Origin: an uncultured Muribaculaceae bacterium
GTDB lineage: Bacteria > Bacteroidota > Bacteroidia > Bacteroidales > Muribaculaceae
Reading direction: 5' to 3'
Assembly (NCBI GenBank): GCA_910579105.1
Contig: CAJTRT010000029.1
Span: forward strand, 1 to 30,594
DNA: 30,594 nucleotides
The position numbers were made by a program, and so were the translations under genes. Positions 23,111-30,594 of the stretch are shown piece by piece (positions within the stretch are counted from its first letter, which is position 1; each line of letters starts with the position of its first letter). The notes beneath the pieces were generated by a model, which was not told where the DNA came from, made no database searches, and saw only the letters and a list, made by a program, of their open reading frames with translations.

Positions 23111-24310
23111 TCAGCCTCTCAGACTGGCGGCAAGAGACTTTGCCGCCTGGCGGCATTGGGCCAGCACATCGACGCCCGGGGCCTGCTTCGCAACCACCGG
23201 CTCCGCGACATAATTCAGCCCGCACGGCTCGAGGACGCACAGCATTTCAGCGACCGCGCGGGGCGACCAGGTATGAGAGCCCAGGAGAACGGCGTCGCGG
23301 CCTGTCACACCCCGGACGGCAAGCGCCTCCGCGGCGGCCCGGACCGGCGGGAAAAGCCCGTCGCTGTAAGTAGGCGCGGCTATGACAAGCCCTTTGTGGC
23401 GGAACACAGCCTCAAGCGCGAAGCTCAGATGCGTGGTCGCCAGGTTGATAACCTCGATCTCCCTCACCCCGGCCCCGGCCAGAGCCTCAGCGGCGGTCTC
23501 GGCGAGGAGCTGGGTGTTGCCATACATCGAGCCGTACAGGATAGCGGCTCCGTTATCCAGCGGCTCATATCGGCTCAGGCGGTCGTAGAGCGCGCCGACC
23601 TCTGCGGCCCGCGAGCGCCACACAGGGCCGTGGGTAGAGCATATCATATCAATCGCCAGCGGACGGAGCTTGTCAAACGCCCTCTGCACGAACTTCCCGT
23701 ACTTACCCACTATGTTGCTGTAATAACGCACCATTTCGGGGAAATAGCGGTCGGTGGCCATATCGTCGTCGACCACCGCGCCGTTAAGCGCGCCGAAGCA
23801 GCCGAACGCGTCGCCACTGAACAGCACACGCTCCTCGGCGAGGTAGGTCATCATCGTCTCCGGCCAGTGGACCATCGGCGTAAGATGGAATTCAAGCGTG
23901 GTAGACGGCCCGAGCGACAGCCTGTCGCCGTCCTTCACTGTCAGCGTGTTCCCCTCCACTCCGTAAAAGCCGCGCACCATGGATATGGTCTGCGCGTTTC
24001 CAACTATCGTGATTTCGGGAAACACCTGGCGCAGCATGGCGATAGCGCCGGAATGGTCAGGCTCCATATGGTTGATAACCAAAAAGTCTGGCTGCCGCCC
24101 ATCTCCTATGGCCTCCCGGATATGGCTTATCTGGCGGAGAGCGCTGGCAGCCTCCACCCCGTCGATAACGGCCACTTTCTCCTCCCCCTTCACAAGGTAG
24201 GAATTATAGCTCACCCCGTAAGGGAGCGGCCACATACTCTCGAACAGGTGCGTCGTGCGGTCGTTGACACCTATGTAGCTGACTTTCTTGGAAATCTCGG
24301 CGTATCTCAT
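23111..24310 (-). CDS. FprA-family A-type flavodiiron protein
   Basis: 399 residues: an N-terminal metallo-beta-lactamase-like domain carrying the diiron site and a C-terminal flavodoxin domain. Iron ligands: H81-x-E83-x-D85-H86 in NHMEPDHSG, H148 (MVHWPE), D167 (SGDAFG) and H227 (STHGPVW). The flavodoxin FMN loop is LYGSMYGNTQ (about 258-267), with APTYSDGLFP and SHTWSP later. No rubredoxin or flavin-reductase domain is fused, so it is class A and needs an outside electron donor. Such enzymes reduce oxygen to water or NO to N2O in the cytoplasm of anaerobes. A possible promoter box (minus strand TAATTTCG, 24345-24338) precedes it by 27 bases. It is on the same strand as, and 104 bases after, the PepSY-like gene. 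Confidence 0.95.
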   Translation of the reverse strand: MRYAEISKKVSYIGVNDRTTHLFESMWPLPYGVSYNSYLVKGEEKVAVIDGVEAASALRQISHIREAIGDGRQPDFLVINHMEPDHSGAIAMLRQVFPEITIVGNAQTISMVRGFYGVEGNTLTVKDGDRLSLGPSTTLEFHLTPMVHWPETMMTYLAEERVLFSGDAFGCFGALNGAVVDDDMATDRYFPEMVRYYSNIVGKYGKFVQRAFDKLRPLAIDMICSTHGPVWRSRAAEVGALYDRLSRYEPLDNGAAILYGSMYGNTQLLAETAAEALAGAGVREIEVINLATTHLSFALEAVFRHKGLVIAAPTYSDGLFPPVRAAAEALAVRGVTGRDAVLLGSHTWSPRAVAEMLCVLEPCGLNYVAEPVVAKQAPGVDVLAQCRQAAKSLAASLRG

Positions 24311-24414
24311 AATTTGCGGTTGTATGAATCAACGCCGCGAAATTACGAAAAATTTCCTTATTGCACAGCCACTGTTGCCCAACTTGGAAAGGCATCCGCG
24401 CCAGGCTCCATCAG

Positions 24415-24891
24415 TCAGTCGCTGCCGACTTTTTTGAAAATGCCGAGACGGTCGAACATCAGCCGTACACCGTCATCAAGCCCGACCTCGAAAGCGGTGG
24501 CTTTCTTCACTATGCTGACTATCTTCCGGCCGGAATACTTTTTCGCGACATAGTTGCGAATTGGCTTGATAATGATTCCTTCGGGAACCTCCCGCTTCTT
24601 GCAGTCGACCGACGTCCAGTTCCCCTTGTTGTTAAACTCGATCTTCGTGCCGTTGACCAGCTTGACATCGTAGTCGGTCTTTTTCAGCAGATGCTTGTCA
24701 ACCTTGATCATGCTAACTTTCGCTTTCGGGAAATACGTCGTCAGAAACTCCCGCGCCGGCTCCGGCAGGTCGTCACGGTCCAAGGAATACTTGTCAAATG
24801 GAAAAGCGTACATGCCAACAGCCACGACGGCCATCAGCATTACCGCCACGATTCTCACAACCTCGTCGGACAAGGCTTTCACTTTCTTCAT
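24415..24891 (-). CDS. PepSY-like (DUF2874) exported protein
   Basis: 158 residues. After a basic start, residues about 12-31 are hydrophobic (VRIVAVMLMAVVAVGMYAF) and act as signal or anchor. The mature part holds two repeats of the DUF2874/PepSY-like fold: DLPEPAREFLTTYFPKAKV...YDVKLVNGTKIEFNNKGNW, then VPEGIIIKPIRNYVAKKY...AFEVGLDDGVRLMFDRLG. This is the usual arrangement of small Bacteroidetes periplasmic proteins related in fold to beta-lactamase-inhibitor-like proteins. The function is unknown. It is AT-richer than its neighbours by eye. It is not linked by short spacing to either neighbour. Confidence 0.83.
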   Translation of the reverse strand: MKKVKALSDEVVRIVAVMLMAVVAVGMYAFPFDKYSLDRDDLPEPAREFLTTYFPKAKVSMIKVDKHLLKKTDYDVKLVNGTKIEFNNKGNWTSVDCKKREVPEGIIIKPIRNYVAKKYSGRKIVSIVKKATAFEVGLDDGVRLMFDRLGIFKKVGSD

Positions 24892-25050
24892 AACTTATCG
24901 ATTCTAAATTTATAACATAACAACTCAGCCACGATTTTGATTAAATCCACATAACATTTCAAGCTTCTATCCAACAATCACCAAACGCAACGGCTTGGTT
25001 TTAAACATATGGATGCGTAAGGCCCAATTGCCAGTCTTGGCTGATTAATT

Positions 25051-25170
25051 ATGAGGGTGTGTCATAATGGCCCATCTGGGTCGTCGCTTGAAGGATTCAG
25101 CCTCGGTCACAATCTTCAGATTGCTCCCGTCGGCCTCACCTCCAAGCTCCTACCATCTGAACCATTCTGA
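25051..25170 (+). other. Possible 39-codon ORF in the 24892-25256 gap
   Basis: ATG at 25051 to TGA at 25168-25170 (begins MRVCHNGPSG, ends LLPSEPF). The opposite strand also has an open stretch (25034-25134 or so, containing ESFKRRPRWAIMTHPHN before a stop). Neither looks like a known protein. The ORF coincides almost exactly with a segment bounded by imperfect inverted repeats, so it could be a mobile-element relic rather than a gene. The AT-rich part of the gap, 24892-25050, shows nothing recognisable. Confidence 0.25.
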
Positions 25171-25180
25171 CAGCACCCTC
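25053..25180. mobile_element. Possible small element with imperfect inverted ends
   Basis: The left end GAGGGTGTGTCATAAT (25053-25068) and the reverse complement of the right end (25164-25180, reading GAGGGTGCTGTCAGAAT) agree except for one inserted base and one substitution. The 128-bp interior has no transposase. It could be a MITE or IS relic, or chance plus a 3'-end motif. No flanking target duplication is visible. Confidence 0.35.
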
Positions 25181-25195
25181 CCATCCGGGTACAAA
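25167..25195. repeat. 29-base sequence shared with 14937-14965
   Basis: Reverse complement of the fabD/DUF4270 copy with one difference. Here too it abuts a TGTGTC-stem terminator (25200-25228) and begins beside a TGA triplet (25168-25170). Confidence 0.85.
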
Positions 25196-25199
25196 GAAA

Positions 25200-25228
25200 G
25201 GCTCTGTGTCTAATTTCGACACAGAGCC
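25200..25228 (-). terminator. Terminator of the catalase gene
   Basis: 11-bp perfect stem GGCTCTGTGTC (25200-25210 with 25218-25228), 7-base loop, 28 bases after the catalase stop. Read on the minus strand it is followed by TTTCTTTGTA. It is a member of the TGTGTC hairpin family. Confidence 0.85.
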
Positions 25229-25256
25229 ATGTTATTTTGTCGCATCTGACGAGGGG

Positions 25257-26762
25257 TCACCCGCGGACCGACCGCTTATCCCAGGAAGGATGGGCCGGGT
25301 CTTCGGCCACAAGCGCCTCGGCCAGGTCAATGCCCAGGGCGTCGGCCAGCATCTCGCCGTACTCCGGATCCGCGTTGCGGCAGGCGCGCACATGGCGCTG
25401 TTTTATGAAGAGAGGCACTCCCTCCATCTGCGCAGCCGTGTTGTCGCAGGTTGCCTGCTTGTCAGCGGGACTCATCAGGCGCCACAGCTTACCGGGCTGG
25501 GTGTAATAGTCCTCGTCATACTGGCGCTCGTCGTAGTTGTACAGCTCCCCATGCAGTTCCATGGGTGGCTCTTTAAGCGAGGGCGTGTCGCTCCATTCGC
25601 CAAAGCTGTTAGGCTCATATGCGACCGTCGCTCCGTAATTGTCGTCGGTACGCATCTGGCCGTCGCGGTGATATGAATGGAACGGACACCTCGGCCTGTT
25701 CACGGGGATGAGGTTATGGTTCACCCCGAGCCGGTAGCGTTGAGCGTCGCCGTAGGAGAAGAGGCGCCCCTGGAGCATCTTGTCGGGAGAGAAGCCGATT
25801 CCGTCCACGATGTTGGCCGGATTGAATGCCGCCTGCTCGATCTCGGCGAAGAAATTCTCCGGGTTGCGGTTAAGCTCGAGGATACCGACGTCGCGCAGCG
25901 GGAAATCCTTGTGGTACCACACCTTTGTCAGGTCGAACGGGTTGATGCCGTATTCCCTGGCCTCCTGCTCGGTCATAAGCTGCACCTGCAACTTCCAACG
26001 GGGAAAATCGCCCCGCTCGATAGCCTCGAACAGGTCGCGCTGGTGCGACTCCCTGTCTTTGGCTATTATGGCCTCGGCCTCCTGGTCAGTCAGATTTTTG
26101 ATCCCCTGAAGCGTGCGGAAATGGAATTTGACCCATGTGCGCTCGTTGTCCTTGTTGATGAAGCTGTAAGTGTGGCTCCCGAAACCATGCATATGCCGGA
26201 ACGACGCCGGAATCCCGCGGGGCGACATGGTGATGGTCACCTGGTGGAGCGCTTCCGGCAGAAGGGTCCAGAAGTCCCAGTTTGCCGTCGGGTTGCGCAT
26301 CCCGGTCCGCGGATCCCGTTTGATGGCATGGTTGAGGTCGGGGAATTTCAGCGGATCACGGAGGAAGAACACGGGAGTGTTGTTGCCCACGAGGTCCCAG
26401 TTGCCCTGGTCGGTGTAGAATTTCATAGCGAAGCCGCGTATGTCGCGTTCGGCGTCGGCCGCGCCCCGCTCCCCGGCCACGGTCGAGAACCGCACAAGGC
26501 ACGGTGTCTGCTTCCCGACCTCCGAGAAGATGGACGCACGGGTAAATTCCGTTATGTCGTCGGTCACGGTGAACGTGCCGAACGCGCCGGCACCCTTGGC
26601 GTGCATACGCCTTTCCGGAATCACTTCCCGGTCGAAATGCGCGATTTTCTCGATATACCACGGGTCCTGGCCCGAGAACGGCCCGCGCAGGCCGGCGGTC
26701 TGTACATTCTGGTTGTCGGCGATCGGGCGCCCGTTTTCCGCGGTGAGTCTTTTCTTATCCAT
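25257..26762 (-). CDS. katA: Catalase (haem, small-subunit type)
   Basis: 501 residues, normal for a small-subunit monofunctional catalase, which splits hydrogen peroxide into water and oxygen. Catalytic H54 (RRMHAKGAGA), distal Asn in LVGNNTPVFF (127-128), and haem-ligand Y337 in RLFSYGDAQRYRLG are present, as are the RFSTV and DPWYIEKI blocks. There is no signal peptide, so it is cytoplasmic. The start at 26762 (MDKKRLTAENGRP) matches catalase N-termini. Its transcript has a leader of about 150 bases with a terminator-like hairpin (26848-26879), and a strong promoter at 26919-26950. With sodB elsewhere in the window it completes removal of superoxide and peroxide. Confidence 0.98.
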   Translation of the reverse strand: MDKKRLTAENGRPIADNQNVQTAGLRGPFSGQDPWYIEKIAHFDREVIPERRMHAKGAGAFGTFTVTDDITEFTRASIFSEVGKQTPCLVRFSTVAGERGAADAERDIRGFAMKFYTDQGNWDLVGNNTPVFFLRDPLKFPDLNHAIKRDPRTGMRNPTANWDFWTLLPEALHQVTITMSPRGIPASFRHMHGFGSHTYSFINKDNERTWVKFHFRTLQGIKNLTDQEAEAIIAKDRESHQRDLFEAIERGDFPRWKLQVQLMTEQEAREYGINPFDLTKVWYHKDFPLRDVGILELNRNPENFFAEIEQAAFNPANIVDGIGFSPDKMLQGRLFSYGDAQRYRLGVNHNLIPVNRPRCPFHSYHRDGQMRTDDNYGATVAYEPNSFGEWSDTPSLKEPPMELHGELYNYDERQYDEDYYTQPGKLWRLMSPADKQATCDNTAAQMEGVPLFIKQRHVRACRNADPEYGEMLADALGIDLAEALVAEDPAHPSWDKRSVRG

Positions 26763-26847
26763 ACAATCACAATGGCTTAAATTGTCAGTTTTTCAGTTCA
26801 ACAATCTAAACATCGCGGCAGGATATAATGTTTTCCAGTGCGTACAC

Positions 26848-26879
26848 AAAAAAAATTGATTGTCTCCCGACAACCAATC
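26848..26879 (-). terminator. Terminator-like hairpin in the catalase leader
   Basis: On the minus strand: 11 paired bases (26879-26869 with 26864-26854, two G-U pairs), tetraloop GGGA, then eight T's (26855-26848). It lies between the catalase promoter and start codon, about 40 bases after the expected transcription start. It could be an attenuator, or end a short leader RNA. Confidence 0.6.
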
Positions 26880-26918
26880 TTAGTTAACCTTAAATCTAAT
26901 ACCATGAAAAACACATTG

Positions 26919-26950
26919 CAAAGGTAGCGGTTTCCGTTTATGCCGCCAAA
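26919..26950 (-). promoter_or_regulatory. Promoter of katA
   Basis: On the minus strand: TTTG (26950-26947), 20-base spacer, TACCTTTG (26926-26919). Both boxes match the consensus perfectly. It lies in the 442-base gap 26763-27204, which otherwise holds the leader hairpin and the guaB terminator; no gene is seen there. Confidence 0.78.
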
Positions 26951-27074
26951 TGATTTGACAAGAAAAAGAGCTTTCTTTAACACTATTTTGCATTATTTGC
27001 CGCAAATAGGCCGGAAACACGGGCAAACTGCCAGCCAAGCCGCCCTCGGAAAAGCAAAATGACAAGCATAAAGA

Positions 27075-27108
27075 AACCGGGCGCCGTATGTTTATACAAC
27101 GCCCGGTT
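27075..27108 (-). terminator. Terminator downstream of guaB
   Basis: 9-bp stem AACCGGGCG (27075-27083 with 27100-27108) plus an inner GTAT/ATAC stem with a GTTT loop, flanked by TTTCTTTATG on the minus strand. It lies 97 bases after the guaB stop. Confidence 0.7.
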
Positions 27109-27204
27109 AACATATTTTTAATATCTACTATAATTACCTGATAATCAGTCGACGGGTATGCATATATGCGAACATGCGCACATATGTCACATAATTACAC
27201 GCGA

Positions 27205-28686
27205 TCAGCGAGCCGAGGCGGAATAGTTGGGCGCCTCGGAGGTGATGGCGACGTCGTGCGGATGGCTTTCGTTCACGCCCGCGTTGGTGATGCGGGTGAA
27301 GCGGGCCTTGTGGAGGGTGTCGATGTCGGGTGCGCCACAGTAGCCCATGCCGGCGCGGAGGCCGCCGAGCATCTGGTAGACAACCTCGTAGAGGGAGCCC
27401 TTGTAGGGCACGCGGGCCGCGATGCCCTCCGGCACGAGCTTCTTGCTGTCGGTCTCGTTGCCCTGGAAGTAGCGGTCCTTCGAGCCTTTTTCCATAGCCT
27501 CGAGCGAGCCCATGCCGCGGTACGACTTGTATTTGCGGCCGTTATAGATGATGGTGTCGCCGGGAGATTCCTCGACACCGGCGAGCATGCCGCCAAGCAT
27601 CACGCTGTAACCGCCGGCGGCGAGCGCCTTCACGATGTCGCCGCTGTAACGGATGCCGCCGTCGGCGATCAGGGGCACACCGGTGCCTTCGAGCGCCTTG
27701 GCCACGTCGTAGACAGCCGAGAGCTGGGGAACGCCCACCCCGGCTATTATGCGGGTGGTGCATATCGAGCCGGGACCGATGCCGACCTTCACGCCGTCGG
27801 CGCCATTCTCAACCAGGAAGCGGGCTGCCTCGCCGGTGGCAATGTTGCCGACTACCACGTCGATGTCGGGGTAGTTCTCCTTGATAGCCCGCAGAGTGCC
27901 GATCACACCTTTGGAATGGCCGTGGGCGGTGTCGATCACAATCGCGTCAACCCCGGCGGCCACAAGCGCGTCGACACGCTGCATCGAATCGGCCGTCACA
28001 CCGACGCCGGCTGCCACGCGGAGGCGACCCAGGCGGTCCTTGCAGGCGTTGGGCTTGTCCTTGGCCTTCGTTATATCCTTATATGTCACGAGCCCCACGA
28101 GGCGGCCGTCATGGTCAACCACCGGGAGCTTCTCGATCTTGTGCTGTTGGAGTATCTGCGCCGCCTCCTCGAGGTTCGTCGACTGGGAAGTGGTCACAAG
28201 GTTCTCGGAGGTCATCACCTCGTCGACCGGGCGGTTGAGGTCGCGCTCGAAACGCAGGTCGCGGTTGGTGACGATGCCTTTGAGCATACCCTTGTCGTCA
28301 ACCACCGGAATGCCGCCTATATGGTATTCCTCCATCATTTTCAGCGCGTCAGAGACGGTGGAGCCGAGGCGGATTGTCACCGGGTCGTAGATCATGCCGT
28401 TCTCGGCGCGCTTGACGGCATGCACCTGGCGCGCCTGCTCCTCGATAGACATATTCTTGTGAATCACGCCTATACCACCCTCACGGGCGATGGCGATCGC
28501 GAGTTTGGCTTCCGTCACGGTATCCATCGCCGCCGATACAAGCGGAACGTTGAGGTCGATGTTGCGTGAGAACTTGGTCTTGAGGTCGACCATTCGCGGG
28601 AGCACTTCGGAATAAGCGGGGATGAGGAGGACGTCGTCGAAAGTCAGACCGTCCATAGCCACTCGGTCAGCAATAAAATCGGACAT
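27205..28686 (-). CDS. guaB: IMP dehydrogenase
   Basis: 493 residues, the normal bacterial length. It oxidises IMP to XMP with NAD+, the committed step of GMP synthesis. N-terminal TFDDVLLIPAYSEVLP and SAAMDTVTEAKLA blocks, then two CBS domains inserted at about 95-210 (MIYDPVTI..., NRPVDEVMTS...), then the rest of the TIM barrel with DTAHGHSKGV, GNIATGEAA and catalytic C309 in GIGPGSICTTR; the flap has GMGSLEAM and the C-terminal VPYKG segment. The start at 28686 is the only sensible one. A promoter lies 26 bases upstream of the start. It is monocistronic as far as can be seen. Confidence 0.98.
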   Translation of the reverse strand: MSDFIADRVAMDGLTFDDVLLIPAYSEVLPRMVDLKTKFSRNIDLNVPLVSAAMDTVTEAKLAIAIAREGGIGVIHKNMSIEEQARQVHAVKRAENGMIYDPVTIRLGSTVSDALKMMEEYHIGGIPVVDDKGMLKGIVTNRDLRFERDLNRPVDEVMTSENLVTTSQSTNLEEAAQILQQHKIEKLPVVDHDGRLVGLVTYKDITKAKDKPNACKDRLGRLRVAAGVGVTADSMQRVDALVAAGVDAIVIDTAHGHSKGVIGTLRAIKENYPDIDVVVGNIATGEAARFLVENGADGVKVGIGPGSICTTRIIAGVGVPQLSAVYDVAKALEGTGVPLIADGGIRYSGDIVKALAAGGYSVMLGGMLAGVEESPGDTIIYNGRKYKSYRGMGSLEAMEKGSKDRYFQGNETDSKKLVPEGIAARVPYKGSLYEVVYQMLGGLRAGMGYCGAPDIDTLHKARFTRITNAGVNESHPHDVAITSEAPNYSASAR

Positions 28687-28711
28687 ATGAATCAGAGAAT
28701 TTTATTGCACG

Positions 28712-28742
28712 CAAAGTTACGCGTTTTCCCCAATTCCCGCAA
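28712..28742 (-). promoter_or_regulatory. Promoter of guaB
   Basis: On the minus strand: TTG (28742-28740), 20 bases, TAACTTTG (28719-28712). The -7 box is an exact match. The leader to the ATG is about 20 bases. Confidence 0.7.
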
Positions 28743-28820
28743 GCCCTTCACCCCGCCCCACCCCGATTTTTTTCAACGAAAAACGCAGCTATACTCATTA
28801 GGAATCGCGCTGCCCTATGT

Positions 28821-30594
28821 CTATGGCCGGTCCAAGCTGATTCGCATATACGACCCCTTATCTGAATCAGCGACCAACACCTTTGATTTATCGGCCTCGT
28901 CGAATATGATTCTTCGATATGAGAACGGGACGATGACAGCGTGCGACATTAGCTCTATGACACCATATTTTTGAGTGTCAAGTCGTTTGAGAATAATATA
29001 CTTTTTCGTTGTCTTTCCATCCTCGCTGTCGGGGTCGCAATAGACATTGGCATCGTAAGTCACGCTATCCACGTCATATTCATCGAGGCAATAGTCATCC
29101 TGGAGAGGCCCGGTCGCGAAGTCCACAAGAGTCCAGCTATTATCAGCTTTCACAATTCCGTACAGATCCGGCCATTCTCCGTTAATCATATTCAGATCCA
29201 GCGGTACATATTTCTCGATTCCCCGGACAGTTTCCTTGCCGTTTGAGTCGAAGAGCGTCAGCAAGCCGTCTTTGGACGCGGAATACATAAACTTGTCGCC
29301 CTGTATATTATCGGAAACGCTATCGTAGACGCAGGGAACGACCATATTTCCGGCAGCATCCTTGTAGCCGTATCTCCCTCCGGCAAAAACAGGGTAAAGC
29401 GATTTCTTATAATCCGTTGTTTCCGCACCGGCGTTGCCCGCATCCGACCTGTCAGGCGTACCGCGGTTATCGCCAAGATCAATCATATAGTCGTTGTCGC
29501 ACGCTATTTTGTCGAGAACGATAAGCTCGATGCCTTCCGCTTCCTTTCCGACTGCCGACCAACCTACCGGCGCGCCATTCACACAGGTTGGCTCGCATAC
29601 GACAAACTTCCTGCCATCGACTGTCAGATAAGCGCCACCGACTTCCTGGCTGAAATTGACGGCAGTGAAAAGATGGCCCGGCGAAAAGACCAGCGCCACG
29701 TCAAGGCCAAGCATATCCCTTATCAAATGTGAGAAAAGGATACTGCGGTCTTCGCAGTCGCTATATGGGTAATACAGCGTTTCCTCGGCGAAGAAAGCCC
29801 GGTCGCAACCCCACACTTTATCGTCAAATTCATATACCAGTGAGGTTTGAACCCAGTTGAGCAGCCTGTTGGCCGCTTCCAATTGGCTTAGACCGTCAAG
29901 CTCCTTCTTCAATGTCGGATAAAGCTGGCTCTTCAACAGCTCGTTAAGCGGGGTATTGGCATAAGTGGCCCAGCGGGTCATAAAATTGCCGTCGTATTCA
30001 GATGTTGGATACGAGCCGTAGAAATCCATCAGATTCTTGTTCACCCTAACGAAGGCTTCAAGGTTGGCGGATTTCAGCAGTCTCGGCTCAGAAAGTTCAG
30101 GCGCCAACCTCATAGGGGCGTTTATCTTTAAAGAGAGAACTTTTTCCTTTGGGAAAGACGCGTCACAGATTTCCATAGAGCTTTCCGCACCGTTCAATGG
30201 ATAGTATTTGACTCCTTCAATGTCATAGTAGCCTGAATCATACAATGTATGGTCGGTTGCGAACAACATACGAAGTTGGTTCCCGTGTCTTCCGAGCCTC
30301 ATCGCATAGCCGCTTTGGCAATAAAGATACGCCATAAGCATCGTGGCTTCGTTGCCGTCATCGCACACCGCCTTTGAAAAAGCGTCAAGCATTTGTAAAT
30401 AAGCCCAGTCGCAGAGATTCAGCTCCATTCTCGCCACGAGGCAGTCGCGGATAGTGTTATTTAGCAACCCGTCTTCCGACAGCGCCGCCCACTCTCTCGC
30501 CATAGCCTCGTTGCCGCAATCCGTCAGATTGAGGGATAGATTATTATTGCTGTCCGATAAAACTTGAAGATGGCAAAAAGGCATGGCTCGAACG
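28821..30594 (-). CDS. Transglutaminase-like protein with WG-type repeats (5' end outside window)
   Basis: The frame is open through the window edge; the first ATG (30584) is preceded by in-frame codons and by sequence that looks coding, so the true start is probably outside. Counting from that ATG there are 587 residues. Residues about 230-340 look like a transglutaminase/cysteine-protease core: C277 in YSDCEDRS, H304 in SPGHLFTAV and an acidic E331 in VVCEPTC, where the family usually has Asp. Residues about 395-587 contain WG/KWG-like beta repeats (GGRYGYKDAAGNMVVPCVYD, KYGVIELMSHAVIVPFSY). The first 200 residues have no match that I recognise. It is AT-richer than most neighbours by eye. 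No nearby partner gene is seen; the 134-base gap to guaB holds the guaB promoter. Confidence 0.7.
   Translation of the reverse strand, partial: VRAMPFCHLQVLSDSNNNLSLNLTDCGNEAMAREWAALSEDGLLNNTIRDCLVARMELNLCDWAYLQMLDAFSKAVCDDGNEATMLMAYLYCQSGYAMRLGRHGNQLRMLFATDHTLYDSGYYDIEGVKYYPLNGAESSMEICDASFPKEKVLSLKINAPMRLAPELSEPRLLKSANLEAFVRVNKNLMDFYGSYPTSEYDGNFMTRWATYANTPLNELLKSQLYPTLKKELDGLSQLEAANRLLNWVQTSLVYEFDDKVWGCDRAFFAEETLYYPYSDCEDRSILFSHLIRDMLGLDVALVFSPGHLFTAVNFSQEVGGAYLTVDGRKFVVCEPTCVNGAPVGWSAVGKEAEGIELIVLDKIACDNDYMIDLGDNRGTPDRSDAGNAGAETTDYKKSLYPVFAGGRYGYKDAAGNMVVPCVYDSVSDNIQGDKFMYSASKDGLLTLFDSNGKETVRGIEKYVPLDLNMINGEWPDLYGIVKADNSWTLVDFATGPLQDDYCLDEYDVDSVTYDANVYCDPDSEDGKTTKKYIILKRLDTQKYGVIELMSHAVIVPFSYRRIIFDEADKSKVLVADSDKGSYMRISLDRP

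Noticed and set aside
27166..28569. 467-codon open frame antisense to guaB
   Set aside because: It mirrors guaB codons; no signal, promoter or recognisable domain.
28750..28820. Terminator for the transglutaminase-like gene
   Set aside because: Only a 5-bp GCAGC/GCTGC stem with an 18-base loop could be found, too weak to call.

Overview
The window looks like chromosomal DNA of a fairly GC-rich member of the order Bacteroidales, possibly Muribaculaceae or a close relative. The sequence evidence is: (i) Bacteroidetes-type promoters (TTTG, 19-21 bases, then TAnnTTTG) before many genes; (ii) no Shine-Dalgarno-like sequence before most starts; (iii) families typical of the phylum, namely an RprX/RprY-like two-component pair, DUF4270 lipoprotein, DUF4295 (reported, as I recall, as ribosomal protein bL38), a PepSY-like DUF2874 protein, and the Bacteroidetes form of the RsmI-like methyltransferase. 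The family or genus cannot be fixed by reading alone.

Layout. 1-1288: 3' end of a sensor kinase gene and its OmpR-type regulator. 1389-3745: secreted esterase plus secreted GH13 amylase, closely spaced. 3782-6787: lpxB on the minus strand, divergent from an RsmI-like methyltransferase and a metallo-beta-lactamase-fold hydrolase. 6989-10895: DUF308 membrane protein, then a W/Y/G-rich secreted protein and a FadL-like outer-membrane barrel. 11092-13194: iron-type superoxide dismutase and a DUF1015 protein. 13461-14885: tiny Ala-rich lipoprotein divergent from fabD. 14962-17183 (minus): glycogen-synthase-like protein followed by DUF4270 lipoprotein. 17494-18133 (minus): rpmB, rpmG and DUF4295. 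18422-20362: glutamine-dependent NAD synthetase. 20561-23002: large secreted protein with a duplicated module. 23111-26762 (minus): FprA-type flavodiiron protein, PepSY-like protein, catalase. 27205-28686 (minus): guaB. 28821 to the window end (minus): part of a transglutaminase-like protein with WG-type repeats.

Most genes are core metabolism or envelope genes. SOD, catalase and the flavodiiron protein give three separate defences against oxygen or reactive oxygen, as expected for an anaerobe that meets oxygen, but they are not one operon. I see no rRNA, tRNA, CRISPR array, prophage or intact insertion sequence, and no convincing new multi-gene system.

The most interesting signals are small and non-coding: a family of four TGTGTC-stem terminators, two of which share a 29-base tail next to a terminator; a 128-bp segment with imperfect inverted ends upstream of one tail; a terminator-like hairpin in the catalase leader; a dispersed palindrome family; and divergent genes that look leaderless. 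Among proteins, the glycogen-synthase-like protein that has lost both its catalytic half and its substrate-binding motif is the best candidate for an uncharacterised role.
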